A stretch of 64,000 bases of DNA from Legionella waltersii (GCF_001468085.1 NZ_LNZB01000006.1:1-64000), one strand, 5' to 3'; positions 46,501 to 55,402 are shown, numbered from the stretch's first letter. The notes: generated by a model not told the origin, from the letters alone. A program made the numbers and translations.

Positions 46501-47271
46501 ATGATTAATACTCGAATTATACCTTGTTTGTTATTGTCCGATGGTGGGTTAGTTAAAACGGTAGGGTTTAAAAAACCTCAATATGTAGGCGATCCTATTA
46601 ATGCGGTTAAAATCTTTAATGAAAAGGAAGTAGATGAGTTAATTCTCTTAGATATTGATGCTTCACCAAAAGCGAAAGAACCAGATTTTAATATAGTTAC
46701 CGACATTGTTAGTGAGGCTTTTATGCCTATCGCCTATGGTGGGGGCATAAAAACGGTAGAGCAAGCTAAGCGAGTCATTAACTCAGGTGTCGAAAAGATC
46801 ATTTTGAATTCCTCGGCTCTGGAAAATATTAATTTGGTAAATGAAGTTTCTACATGTCTAGGAGCATCAAGTACTGTTGTGGCAATTGACGTTAAGAAAG
46901 ATTTATTTGGTCAATATCGGATTTTTAATCCAAGGACACGGAAATTAGACAAAAGACCTTTAAGAAAATACATTGATGAAATTGTGCAAGCTGGGGCTGG
47001 GGAGTTGATGATTAATGACATTGCTCGTGAAGGAACATACAATGGTTTAAATCTTAACTTACTTAAAGAGATTAATTCAATAATTAAATTACCATTGGTT
47101 ATTTCGGGGGGGGCTGGTACTCTGGAGCACTTTGTTGAGGCTTCACGTTTAGGCGTGTCCGGAATAGCAGTTGGTAGCATGTTCATTTATATGGGAAGGC
47201 ACCGTGCTGTGATGATTAACTACCCGTCCTACAATCAATTACAAGAGGTATTTGTTCATGCAAGCATATAG
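46501..47271 (+). CDS. HisF-like subunit of a sugar amidotransferase (set 2)
   Basis: A 256-residue (beta/alpha)8 protein of the HisF family. The Asp11 position of true HisF is Leu here (RIIPCLLLSDGG in place of CLDVKDGG-type text), while the Asp130 position is kept in VVAIDVKK. This is the reverse of the set 1 protein. Loss of one catalytic acid argues against imidazole glycerol phosphate synthesis and for simple ammonia transfer. A G8 run at 47106-47113 encodes SGGA, a possible slippage site. It overlaps wbpG2 by 14 bp. Confidence 0.87.
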   Translation: MINTRIIPCLLLSDGGLVKTVGFKKPQYVGDPINAVKIFNEKEVDELILLDIDASPKAKEPDFNIVTDIVSEAFMPIAYGGGIKTVEQAKRVINSGVEKIILNSSALENINLVNEVSTCLGASSTVVAIDVKKDLFGQYRIFNPRTRKLDKRPLRKYIDEIVQAGAGELMINDIAREGTYNGLNLNLLKEINSIIKLPLVISGGAGTLEHFVEASRLGVSGIAVGSMFIYMGRHRAVMINYPSYNQLQEVFVHASI

Positions 47272-48367
47272 ACAATGCAATCGATGTGTTATGGATACGA
47301 CTGCAACAGATATCGTCTTTGATGAACATGGACATTGTAATTATTGCACGGATTTTGAAATTAAGTTGGGACGAGTTCAAAGTAAGTTAGTGGCTCAGAG
47401 TAATGCAAAAGAGGAGTTTATAAAGTCTATAAAAGAACAGAGGAGGGGAAAACAATACGATTGCATAGTTGGGGTGTCTGGAGGTGTTGATAGCTCTTAT
47501 GTGCTGTATCTTGCTGTACAACATGGATTAAGGCCGTTGGCTGTACATCTGGACAATGGATGGAATTCAGAACTTGCCTCTCATAACATCGCCAATTTAG
47601 TTACTTCTCTTGGAGTTGATCTCTATACGCATGTGATCAATTGGAATGAAAATCGTGATCTTCAGCTTTCTTTTTTTAAAGCCAATGTAGTTGATATTGA
47701 AATGCTGATGGATAATGCCATGCTGGCCTTAAATTATAGGATGGCTGCTAAGAATAAAGTCAAATTCATACTATCAGGCTCAAATTCTGCAACTGAAGGA
47801 ATGAATATGCCAAAAGGGTGGAATCATTTAAAGTTTGATGCAAGAAACATTAAGGCAATTCATAAGCAATTTGGCACTTTCCCTATCAAATCTCATCCAC
47901 TGTTATCAACTACAGGATTTATTTGGTATGAGTTTGTGAAGAAAATTAAATGGATATCCTTTTTAGATTATTTTGATTATAAGAAAGATTTAGCTATCGA
48001 AACCTTAGTTAAAGAATGTAATTATAAACCTTATCCTTATAAACATTATGAGTCAGTTTTTACACGCTTTTATCAAGCCTACATTCTCCCTAAAAAATTT
48101 AATATTGATAAGCGAAAGTTGCATCTATCAACTCTAATTATCAGCGGCCAATTAAGTAGAAGTGATGCCATAAAATTATTAAATGAGCCAACGTATTCTT
48201 CTGATGAGTTAGAAAAACAGGATTTAAAATTTGTATTAAAGAAAATGGGCTTTAGTGAGCAAGAGTTTATGGACTATTTGCAGACTCCGAATAGGTCGCA
48301 TAACAGTTATAAAACTGAAGAGCCGCTATGGAATGGTATGAAAAAACTATATAAATTAATCTATTGA
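47258..48367 (+). CDS. WbpG-type N-acetyl sugar amidotransferase (set 2)
   Basis: A 369-residue ATP-dependent ligase: CNRC and CNYC pairs (about residues 7-28) as a probable zinc site, then the PP-loop GVSGGVDSSYVLYLA at about 71-85, and ILSGSNSATEGMNMP near 170. ATG 47258 has AGAGG 9 bases upstream and is preferred to a TTG two codons earlier. In Pseudomonas O5 the WbpG/HisH2/HisF2 group forms an acetamidino group on a diacetamido-mannuronate. The wbpA-wbpB-wbpD genes at 12-15 kb make this kind of substrate plausible, but legionaminate is possible too. Confidence 0.88.
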   Translation: MQAYRQCNRCVMDTTATDIVFDEHGHCNYCTDFEIKLGRVQSKLVAQSNAKEEFIKSIKEQRRGKQYDCIVGVSGGVDSSYVLYLAVQHGLRPLAVHLDNGWNSELASHNIANLVTSLGVDLYTHVINWNENRDLQLSFFKANVVDIEMLMDNAMLALNYRMAAKNKVKFILSGSNSATEGMNMPKGWNHLKFDARNIKAIHKQFGTFPIKSHPLLSTTGFIWYEFVKKIKWISFLDYFDYKKDLAIETLVKECNYKPYPYKHYESVFTRFYQAYILPKKFNIDKRKLHLSTLIISGQLSRSDAIKLLNEPTYSSDELEKQDLKFVLKKMGFSEQEFMDYLQTPNRSHNSYKTEEPLWNGMKKLYKLIY

Positions 48368-48452
48368 TCTAAATATTTTAGGCTTTTCATTTTAATTTTG
48401 ATTTAGCGAAGGATGAATTCTTGCTAAGTTTAAAAATCTAGGAGCATAAAAC

Positions 48453-49310
48453 TTGAAAGGAAGTTGTAGCGTCTGTGGTGAAGAATTACGCTCAGGCTAT
48501 CAAGCGTGGCACTCTATTTGTAAGCAGTGTAAATATGAGAATGCCTCACTAATCCCCAAAATTAACCATGAATCTAATCATCAATTAATTGATGAAATAC
48601 ATAGAGAGAATGGGCTAAGAGAGTTACGGGTCAAAAATTTTAAAAATCTTGTAAAAAAAATTAAGAAGTTAACTTCAGAAAATTCACGAGCATTATTGGA
48701 TGTAGGTTGCGCCCATGGATGGTTTTTAGAAGCTGCAAAAAATGATTTTAAAGTACTTGGGTTGGAGCCTGACACGAATATATTTGAGTTAACCTCTCAA
48801 AATAAATTCACAGTAAGGAACGGTTTTTTCCCGGACGAGATCAAGGAAAATGAAAGATTTGATGTGATAACGTTTAATGATGTATTTGAGCACATCCCCA
48901 ATATTAAGGATATTCTTACATCATGTAATAAGTATTTAAATGACAAGGGATTGCTGGTGTTGAATTTGCCAAGCAGTAGAGGTGTATTTTATAAATTATC
49001 TAAGTGGTTTTGTAAAATTGGATTTTTGGGATTCTTTGAAAGATTATGGCAGAAGGATTTGCCTTCGCCTCATTTGCATTACTTCAATAAGTCGAACTTG
49101 ATACAATTACTTAGAAAGAATGGTTTTCAAATTATAAAATCAGGAAGTATGCCAGCAATTCGATTTTCAGGACTCTATTCAAGAATAAACTATACAGGTA
49201 ATTACAATATAGTATTGAAAATACTCATCTATTTGGGAGTACTTTGTCTGTTACCTTTTCTTCTTATTTTACCGAAAGATGCAATTTATGTTATCGCAAG
49301 TCCCAAATAA
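48453..49310 (+). CDS. Zinc-ribbon-bearing SAM-dependent methyltransferase
   Basis: A 285-residue protein. Residues 5-27 hold two CxxC pairs (CSVC, CKQC) like a small zinc ribbon, followed by a class I methyltransferase with LLDVGCAHGWFLEAA (about 77-91), VLGLEPDT and FDVITFNDVFEHIPN (about 130-144), as in Methyltransf_23 proteins of LPS loci. A C-terminal hydrophobic helix (about 257-280) may attach it to the membrane. The start is TTG 48453 with AGGAG 8 bases before it; no ATG is available before the zinc motif. N- or O-methylation of the surface sugar is likely. Confidence 0.78.
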   Translation: MKGSCSVCGEELRSGYQAWHSICKQCKYENASLIPKINHESNHQLIDEIHRENGLRELRVKNFKNLVKKIKKLTSENSRALLDVGCAHGWFLEAAKNDFKVLGLEPDTNIFELTSQNKFTVRNGFFPDEIKENERFDVITFNDVFEHIPNIKDILTSCNKYLNDKGLLVLNLPSSRGVFYKLSKWFCKIGFLGFFERLWQKDLPSPHLHYFNKSNLIQLLRKNGFQIIKSGSMPAIRFSGLYSRINYTGNYNIVLKILIYLGVLCLLPFLLILPKDAIYVIASPK

Positions 49311-49321
49311 AAGGTAGTGAC

Positions 49322-51298
49322 ATGGATTTGTTGAAAGTAGTATTAATTTATTGTGAGTTTGTAGGGTTGGGGCTTATATTAAGGCGTTATATAGCGGTTC
49401 CCTTATACCTTTCGCCACCAATTATTGTTAGTATAATTGTTATATTGATTTACTTTTTGGGTTTTATTTTTTCAATAAAATCGATAGCAATATTTCTGCA
49501 TCTCATTGGCCTAGCCTCCTTTATTTGGGTTTCAGTACCACAGCTTAAGCAAGTCTTATTAAATAAAGATGTAGGGTATATCAATAAAACCTTCATGTCT
49601 TATTTCCTGAGTGGGCTGATTATCCTTCTTGTATTTTTTTTACTTGATCACAAGGGAGAATTTGTATCATGGGATGAATTTTCTCACTGGGGATCTGTTA
49701 TCCGTACCTTTTATGAAGCGGGGTCTTATAATGTAAATCCTAATCCTTTGTATTGTCAGGATTATCCCCCAGGCACAGCACTATTTTCTTATTATGTATT
49801 GCTTTTGCTAGGTTACACAGAAGGACATGCTTTTTTTTCCTTTTCCTTATTGTTACTTTGCTATGTGACTCCTTTGGTTATTTTTGCTTCAAGAATTAAA
49901 GTTCTTTTAGGGGTTTTTATATCCATAGTGCTCTTGTATCTAGGATTTGCATTAGGAAATGGCTGGGCTAGTGTCTTAATTGATCATGTTTTATCTTTTG
50001 GCCTAGCGGGCATTATAATCTTTTATTACTTATCTCATGGTAAATTTAATCACTTAATATTTATTCCATTTATGTTAGGAGCCTTGGTACTTTTTAAACA
50101 TGTTGGAATGAATTTAGCCCTTTTTGCAGCAGTTATATGCTCTTTGGATCTGATTATTTTTAAATTCGGCACAAAAAATAATTCATTAAGCCCGCCTAAG
50201 GAGATTTTTAATTCAGTTAAGTACTTCTGTTGGTTTTTACTCTTATTTGGTTTTCCACTATTAACAAACCTGAGTTGGAAATATTTTGTGCAGTACAACA
50301 ATTTGATATCAACCTGGGGTAATTTGTCTCTAGGTCTTTTTTTTAAGAATAGCTTGTCGTGTTGTTCGACCCCAAGAGAAATTGAAGTTGCTGGTAAATT
50401 TTTTGCAACATTTTTTGATCTTGGAAAACCATATTCTGAGCCTTTATCAATAATGAACTATAGTAAGGATGCTATAGCAAGAGTAAACTGGATGCACTTA
50501 TTGTTCCATAGTCCAAATTACAATGTAGCCAAAGTTATAATAAGTTTGGGTTTTTGGGGAATTTTGGGGGCAAGTTTATTTCAGACGAGTCTAAAAACGA
50601 CTAGATATATTCTGTTAAACCTAGAGTTTTTATTTTGTACATTATTATATAGTGGTTCCTTACTCTTAGCTTATTTATATGGATTTTCTGATTATGAAGC
50701 AAAGATCCTGACTTCATTTCAACGATATCATAATGTATTTCTGTTAGCTTGGAGTATTATACTATTGTATGTGTATGCGGAATTAATGAATGAAAGTGCA
50801 TCAAAAACTAAGCAATGGATTGTCACAATAATCGTATTAGGTATTTCTGTCTGGTCACTTTATTCTGCTACCCCCTATGTTAAAAGCTATGTTAAACATG
50901 GAGCATGGCCTGCCTCAGTGCAAAGGAATGAAGTTAGAAATGTCATAGAACATTTAAATTTAAAAACAAAAATTCCGCTTAAAGCCAAAGTATATATAGC
51001 CTGGTATGGCTCAAATGGGTGGGAATTTTGGATGACGAAGTATGAATTATTACCGCGAATGACTAATGTATTTTGCTTTTCACTCGGTCCTAAATTAAAT
51101 CCAGATGATATGTATACCTGTCAGTTTGAGACTAAATTAATTAGGAATTATGATTATTTGTTCATTGGAAAGGGGCTGCAAGTGTTAAAGCAAAATTATT
51201 CTCCTTATTTTGATAATGTTCCAGATAATGTGGATGAAGGTTTACTGAAAATTGAGAAAAGAGCAAATAACATAAGTCTAGAATACATCCAGCAATGA
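49322..51298 (+). CDS. Large polytopic GT-C-like protein
   Basis: A 658-residue membrane protein with about 12 hydrophobic helices and a soluble tail of about 130 residues. The long loop around residues 113-150 holds FVSWDEFSHWGSVIRTFYEAG and PNPLYCQDYPPGTALFSYY; the WDE acids sit where GT-C enzymes keep their catalytic Asp/Glu. ATG 49322, 11 bases after the previous stop, is preferred to a frame start within the methyltransferase gene. With the SMR-like and GT2 genes downstream, it may transfer a lipid-linked sugar in the periplasm. A polymerase role cannot be excluded. Confidence 0.6.
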   Translation: MDLLKVVLIYCEFVGLGLILRRYIAVPLYLSPPIIVSIIVILIYFLGFIFSIKSIAIFLHLIGLASFIWVSVPQLKQVLLNKDVGYINKTFMSYFLSGLIILLVFFLLDHKGEFVSWDEFSHWGSVIRTFYEAGSYNVNPNPLYCQDYPPGTALFSYYVLLLLGYTEGHAFFSFSLLLLCYVTPLVIFASRIKVLLGVFISIVLLYLGFALGNGWASVLIDHVLSFGLAGIIIFYYLSHGKFNHLIFIPFMLGALVLFKHVGMNLALFAAVICSLDLIIFKFGTKNNSLSPPKEIFNSVKYFCWFLLLFGFPLLTNLSWKYFVQYNNLISTWGNLSLGLFFKNSLSCCSTPREIEVAGKFFATFFDLGKPYSEPLSIMNYSKDAIARVNWMHLLFHSPNYNVAKVIISLGFWGILGASLFQTSLKTTRYILLNLEFLFCTLLYSGSLLLAYLYGFSDYEAKILTSFQRYHNVFLLAWSIILLYVYAELMNESASKTKQWIVTIIVLGISVWSLYSATPYVKSYVKHGAWPASVQRNEVRNVIEHLNLKTKIPLKAKVYIAWYGSNGWEFWMTKYELLPRMTNVFCFSLGPKLNPDDMYTCQFETKLIRNYDYLFIGKGLQVLKQNYSPYFDNVPDNVDEGLLKIEKRANNISLEYIQQ

Positions 51299-51310
51299 GA
51301 GTACTTTCCT

Positions 51311-51670
51311 ATGCCAATCGATAAAATAATATTATGTTTACTCTGCGCTTTTGGAAGCGCTAGTGGCCAACTATTAATGAAGGTTTCAGGGCTTGCCTGG
51401 AAACGATCAGGAAACTTTTATGATACAGCTGTTTTATTTACAATAGCGACTTCTTTTTTAGTGTATGCAATCACCTCATTAGGCTGGGTATACATATTGA
51501 AAAATACTCCCTTGTCTTTGGCTTACCCCTTTTTAGCGATGACATTCATTTTAATTCCAATTGCAGACTATTATTTTTTTAATCAGACCTTTGATTGGAA
51601 GGATGGAGTTGCTGCATTGTTTATTATTACTGGCATATGTATCATTTCAATGGGACGAAGTTCGACTTAG
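51311..51670 (+). CDS. SMR/EamA-type small four-helix transporter (ArnE/F-like)
   Basis: A 119-residue protein with four hydrophobic helices. GSASGQLLMKVSG near residues 15-27, GWVYILKNTPLSLAYPFLAMTFILIP (core about 57-82) and the C-terminal helix fit the small multidrug resistance fold of ArnE/ArnF, which flips undecaprenyl-phosphate-aminoarabinose. Set between a GT-C-like and a GT2 enzyme, a sugar-lipid flippase is more likely than a drug pump. Only one such gene is seen, so it would act as a homodimer. Confidence 0.75.
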   Translation: MPIDKIILCLLCAFGSASGQLLMKVSGLAWKRSGNFYDTAVLFTIATSFLVYAITSLGWVYILKNTPLSLAYPFLAMTFILIPIADYYFFNQTFDWKDGVAALFIITGICIISMGRSST

Positions 51671-51682
51671 GTATTAGAGAAT

Positions 51683-52960
51683 ATGAAGGAAAATGACCAA
51701 ACATTAATTATTGAGTTGAATGAATTTAATTTAGATCTCTTAAAGTTTGCAGCAGAATCTTTAGATTTAAAAAATATTAAAAGGATTTTGTCCTTTCAAA
51801 ATGGGACAACGATTGCTGATCAGCTGAGAGAACATCAAGGATTAGATCCTTGGGTACAATGGGTTTCAGTTCACTCAGAGTCACCTTCACAGGTACATGG
51901 CGTTATTCGTTTAGGTGATGTTTCAAAATTAGAATTGACGCAAGTATGGGAGCGTTTAGGCAAGGCAGGTATTACCACTGGCGTTTGGGGTGTGATGAAT
52001 GCTTCTAGAAATAATTGCCCCAAAAATGAATATTTTATTGCAGATCCTTGGACATATACTGAATCGGCCTATCCACCTGAGCTAAATCAATTTTTAGCAT
52101 TACCCGTTTATTTTGCCAAAAATTATTTGGATCTTTCCATCGGAGCATTATTAAAAAGTGGTTTAAAAACATTTTTCTTTGTGTTGCGTAATATCAATTT
52201 TCTATCTTTACTTTCAGACTTTGCATTTCTTTTTAAAGGGTTGCTTAAAATTAAAAAAATTGGAACAAGTTTTCTCTTTTCGGCTTATGAATTAATAGCA
52301 ACACGAGTTTTTGCTAAATACAAAAAGAAATTTAATCCTAAGGTTAATTTTATTTTTATAAATTCCATAGCTCATTTCCAGCATCATGACTGGCATGAGA
52401 CAGAGTCATTAAATAAAACAATGACTTTTGTGTTTAAATCAATTGATAGAATGCTAGAGATTATCTTGCCATCTAATGCGGAGAAGGAAAGGGTATTGGT
52501 ATTGAGTGCATTATCGCAAGAAAATGTATCAAATGAAAGCTTCTATTGTTATAGGCAAATTAATCCAACTAAATTTTTAAATTCTATTGGAGTGAATTTT
52601 TCCCATGTAGAGCAGTGTATGACCAATGATGGTCATGTCTTTTTTCTGCAAGAAGATGAAAGAGATAGGGCTGCAGAAATTTTATCAAAAGCCAAAGTGA
52701 AAGGCCAATGTGCCTTTTTTGTAGAAATTGATAAAGAGAATCCGTGCAAGTTATTTTATCAAGTAGCTGTTTGGGATAAATTAGAAGAAAGTGCTATGCT
52801 AAAATTTGAGCACTTTGAAATCCCCTTTTATAGTCAATTTGCAATTTATGCTAAAAGAACAGGAGCTCATATACCTGTTGGACACTATTTTGCTCATGGA
52901 ATTTCATTTCCTGAACAAGTGAAAAATAGTGATGTGTTTAGTTATGTCTGGGCTAAGTGA
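51683..52960 (+). CDS. Alkaline-phosphatase-superfamily-like protein
   Basis: A 425-residue protein without a signal peptide. TLIIELNEFNLDLLKFA at residues 7-23 sits where phosphodiesterases have their first metal ligand (Glu/Asn in place of Asp), WVQWVSVHSESPSQVHGV (about 56-73) is where the Thr/Ser nucleophile and the HG-type signature lie, and NSIAHFQHHDWHE (about 231-243) offers several His ligands. The resemblance to type I phosphodiesterases is distant. It lies 12 bp after the SMR gene and 7 bp before the GT2 gene, so it belongs to that pathway. A phosphoryl-group transfer role on a sugar or lipid is a guess. Confidence 0.5.
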   Translation: MKENDQTLIIELNEFNLDLLKFAAESLDLKNIKRILSFQNGTTIADQLREHQGLDPWVQWVSVHSESPSQVHGVIRLGDVSKLELTQVWERLGKAGITTGVWGVMNASRNNCPKNEYFIADPWTYTESAYPPELNQFLALPVYFAKNYLDLSIGALLKSGLKTFFFVLRNINFLSLLSDFAFLFKGLLKIKKIGTSFLFSAYELIATRVFAKYKKKFNPKVNFIFINSIAHFQHHDWHETESLNKTMTFVFKSIDRMLEIILPSNAEKERVLVLSALSQENVSNESFYCYRQINPTKFLNSIGVNFSHVEQCMTNDGHVFFLQEDERDRAAEILSKAKVKGQCAFFVEIDKENPCKLFYQVAVWDKLEESAMLKFEHFEIPFYSQFAIYAKRTGAHIPVGHYFAHGISFPEQVKNSDVFSYVWAK

Positions 52961-52967
52961 ATAATAA

Positions 52968-54017
52968 ATGGAAAACACAGAGCATTTAAAAATACTAAAT
53001 AGGGCAGTTCAAAGGCAAGTGAATGAGACTCAACCTAAAATTGCTGTTATTATTCCTAGCTATAAGGTAAAGCACCACATACTAGATGTTATAAATGCTA
53101 TAGATAGTGAAGTTTGCGCAATCTATATAGTGGATGATAACTGCCCTGAACAAACAGGTGACTTTGTCGTTTCAAACAATTTTGATCCAAGGGTGAAGGT
53201 ATTAAAAAATGATCATAATCTAGGAGTAGGTGGGGCAGTAATGAGAGGTTATGCCGAAGCTATTCTTGAAGGTGCGGACATTTTAGTAAAGATTGATGGC
53301 GATAATCAGATGGATCCCAAATTAATACCTGTGTTTGTAGCTCCAATCCTAGCTGGTGATGCTGATTACGCCAAAGGAAATCGTTTTTCAGATCCAGAGT
53401 CATTGGCAAAAATGCCTAAATTACGCTTATTTGGTAATGCAATATTATCCTTTTTGACAAAATTGTCTTCTGGATATTGGAATGTTTTTGACCCAACTAA
53501 TGGATATACCGCTCTACATGCAAGAGTAGCTGAGAGGATTCCATTTCATAAAATTAGTAAGCGTTACTTTTTTGAAACAGATCTATTATTTAGACTAAAT
53601 AGTTTAGGTGCTGTTGTAGTAGATATTCCTATTGCAGCTGTCTATGAAGACGAGAAAAGCAATATGAAAATCTCTAGGATCATACCTGAATTTATAATCA
53701 AGCACTTACGTAATTTTGCAAAGAGAATTGTTTATCGTTATATTTTACGTGATTTCTCAATGGCATCTATAGAATTATTGATAGGACTTTTCCTGCTAGG
53801 ATTTGGGGTGTGTTATGGTGGGTATCGTTGGTATTTATCCTCGATAGGCGTATTGCCAGCTCCTCCAGGTGCGGTGATGCTTGCAGCATTACCAGTAATA
53901 ATAGGGATGCAGTTTTTATTAGCATTTTTTCATTACGATATTTTGTCCGTACCCAAAAGGGCATTGCATCCTAATTATTCTTTATGGCGGTCAATCCAAG
54001 AAAAAATAAAAAAATAG
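52968..54017 (+). CDS. DPM1/GtrB-type glycosyltransferase, GT2
   Basis: A 349-residue GT-A enzyme: IAVIIPSYKVKHHI (about residues 25-38), IVDDNCPEQTGDF, NLGVGGAVMRGYAEA and the metal motif KIDGDNQMDP (about 109-118), then two C-terminal membrane helices at about 265-285 and 300-325. It should make an undecaprenyl-phosphate sugar at the cytosolic face. With the SMR-like flippase and the GT-C-like protein it completes a second three-part modification set. Not very close to the GT2 at 29252. Confidence 0.85.
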   Translation: MENTEHLKILNRAVQRQVNETQPKIAVIIPSYKVKHHILDVINAIDSEVCAIYIVDDNCPEQTGDFVVSNNFDPRVKVLKNDHNLGVGGAVMRGYAEAILEGADILVKIDGDNQMDPKLIPVFVAPILAGDADYAKGNRFSDPESLAKMPKLRLFGNAILSFLTKLSSGYWNVFDPTNGYTALHARVAERIPFHKISKRYFFETDLLFRLNSLGAVVVDIPIAAVYEDEKSNMKISRIIPEFIIKHLRNFAKRIVYRYILRDFSMASIELLIGLFLLGFGVCYGGYRWYLSSIGVLPAPPGAVMLAALPVIIGMQFLLAFFHYDILSVPKRALHPNYSLWRSIQEKIKK

Positions 54018-54109
54018 AAAAGTACAAAAATAAAAGATGAAGCTTTTTAATTTAAGCTTAGATCATTTCTTATGTTAAACTGGTTTGATTGAGTTGAGAA
54101 AATATCCTT

Positions 54110-55114
54110 ATGAATTTTGCTCTAGTTACAATATTGTTGTTTATCTCTTGTGTATTCACAAAATTATTTTGTGAAAAAGCATTAAACACAAGACTTATGG
54201 ACAAACCAAATGAACGCTCCTTACATGTAAGTCCTACTGTTAGAGGAGGAGGGGTAATTTTTATCGGATTAGCTGTTGTTTCAATCCCCATCATAAGTTA
54301 TGTAACTGGTACATCTCTTCTAGAGCAATTGATTTGGTCGTTGTGTCTACTGTTATTGGCTGGGATTAGTTTTATGGATGATTGTTATCAGCTATCAGCA
54401 AGATTGAGGTTTATGATCCAATGTCTTATAGCCTTGATAACTGCAATGTATTTAAGGCCTTTAAAATTAGATTTTATTTTATTTACAGTTGAGAACGAAT
54501 ACATCATTGGCGTTTTCATATTCTTTATTGTCATTTGGTCAATAAATCATTTTAATTTTATGGATGGGCTAGATGGATTTTGTGCATCCCAAGCTGTTTT
54601 TATTCTACTGACGTATGCTTATTTTTACCATTTTTTTCCAGCATTATTTTATCAAGAATTTTGTTTGGTATTGGCTTCCGGAATATTGGGTTTTTTGATC
54701 TATAATTTTCCTCCAGCGAAATTATTTATGGGAGATGTTGGAAGCGCCTCCTTAGGATTTATTATCATAATAATTGCTTTAATTGCGCAGCAAAAATATC
54801 AAATACCTATATTGTATTGGTTTATTTTAAATAGTTTATTTTTATATGATTCAACCATTACTCTGGTTAGAAGGTTATTAAGGGGTGAGAAATGGTACTC
54901 GCCACATAGAAGTCACGCATATCAGCGAATCAAGCAGTATGGAATTTCTTCTCGAAAAATTCTTTTGGGGCAATTTGTGATTAATTCAAGCGTATTGGCT
55001 TTGACGTTCTTAATTGCAAATCATATGTTATCTATCTATTTAATAGTATGCCTGCAATTCAGTATTTTAACCCTAGTTTATATTTTAATAGAAAAACGAT
55101 TTCCAATGTTTTAA
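54110..55114 (+). CDS. WbpL/WecA-type undecaprenyl-phosphate HexNAc-1-phosphate transferase
   Basis: A 334-residue polytopic enzyme (about 10 to 11 helices) of the MraY/WecA family that starts O-unit synthesis on undecaprenyl phosphate. LMDKPNERSLHVSPTVRGGG (about residues 28-47), the Mg-binding MDDCYQLSARLRF (about 85-97), NHFNFMDGLDGF (about 144-155), FMGDVGSASLGF (about 204-215) and the cytosolic HRSHAYQRIKQYG are all diagnostic. The length and the VRGGG form suggest WbpL, which in Pseudomonas uses UDP-QuiNAc or UDP-FucNAc; a WbpV-like gene at 21461 fits. Last gene of the LPS locus, 288 bp before csrA. Confidence 0.9.
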   Translation: MNFALVTILLFISCVFTKLFCEKALNTRLMDKPNERSLHVSPTVRGGGVIFIGLAVVSIPIISYVTGTSLLEQLIWSLCLLLLAGISFMDDCYQLSARLRFMIQCLIALITAMYLRPLKLDFILFTVENEYIIGVFIFFIVIWSINHFNFMDGLDGFCASQAVFILLTYAYFYHFFPALFYQEFCLVLASGILGFLIYNFPPAKLFMGDVGSASLGFIIIIIALIAQQKYQIPILYWFILNSLFLYDSTITLVRRLLRGEKWYSPHRSHAYQRIKQYGISSRKILLGQFVINSSVLALTFLIANHMLSIYLIVCLQFSILTLVYILIEKRFPMF

Positions 55115-55254
55115 TACTAGAATTTCAATTTTCTGCAATTAATAAATACATTTCATTTACTCTATCTTATTGTTTTTATATATAGAATTTCTTAGAATAG
55201 CCTGTTTTACTGAACTCAGTATAATAAGAATTTTGTTCAAAAATTCACTATATT

Positions 55255-55330
55255 CTTAATATTCTGTTAATAATCAGAGTGTACAATATGAACCAAGCAG
55301 TGAATAATTGCTTAATATTTGTTCATTAAG
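55255..55330 (+). promoter_or_regulatory. Candidate PmrA-controlled promoter region of csrA
   Basis: CTTAAT-N5-GTTAAT at 55255-55271 matches the PmrA tandem box (11-base period), with a TACAAT -10-like hexamer at 55282-55287, so the box would overlap the -35 region. A second CTTAATATT at 55311-55319 forms the inverted pair CTTAAT/ATTAAG up to 55330. PmrA activation of csrA is reported for L. pneumophila; binding here is inferred. Confidence 0.6.
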
Positions 55331-55402
55331 TGGCCATCAAGAACACCATGGAAGCGTTCTATGGAATAGTGGGTGGTTGCAGTGTTAGGGAGATTATAAG
55401 TC

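Noticed and set aside
51311-51670. Multidrug efflux SMR pump
   Set aside because: The fold fits, but operon context with lipid-linked sugar enzymes makes an ArnE/F-like flippase more likely.
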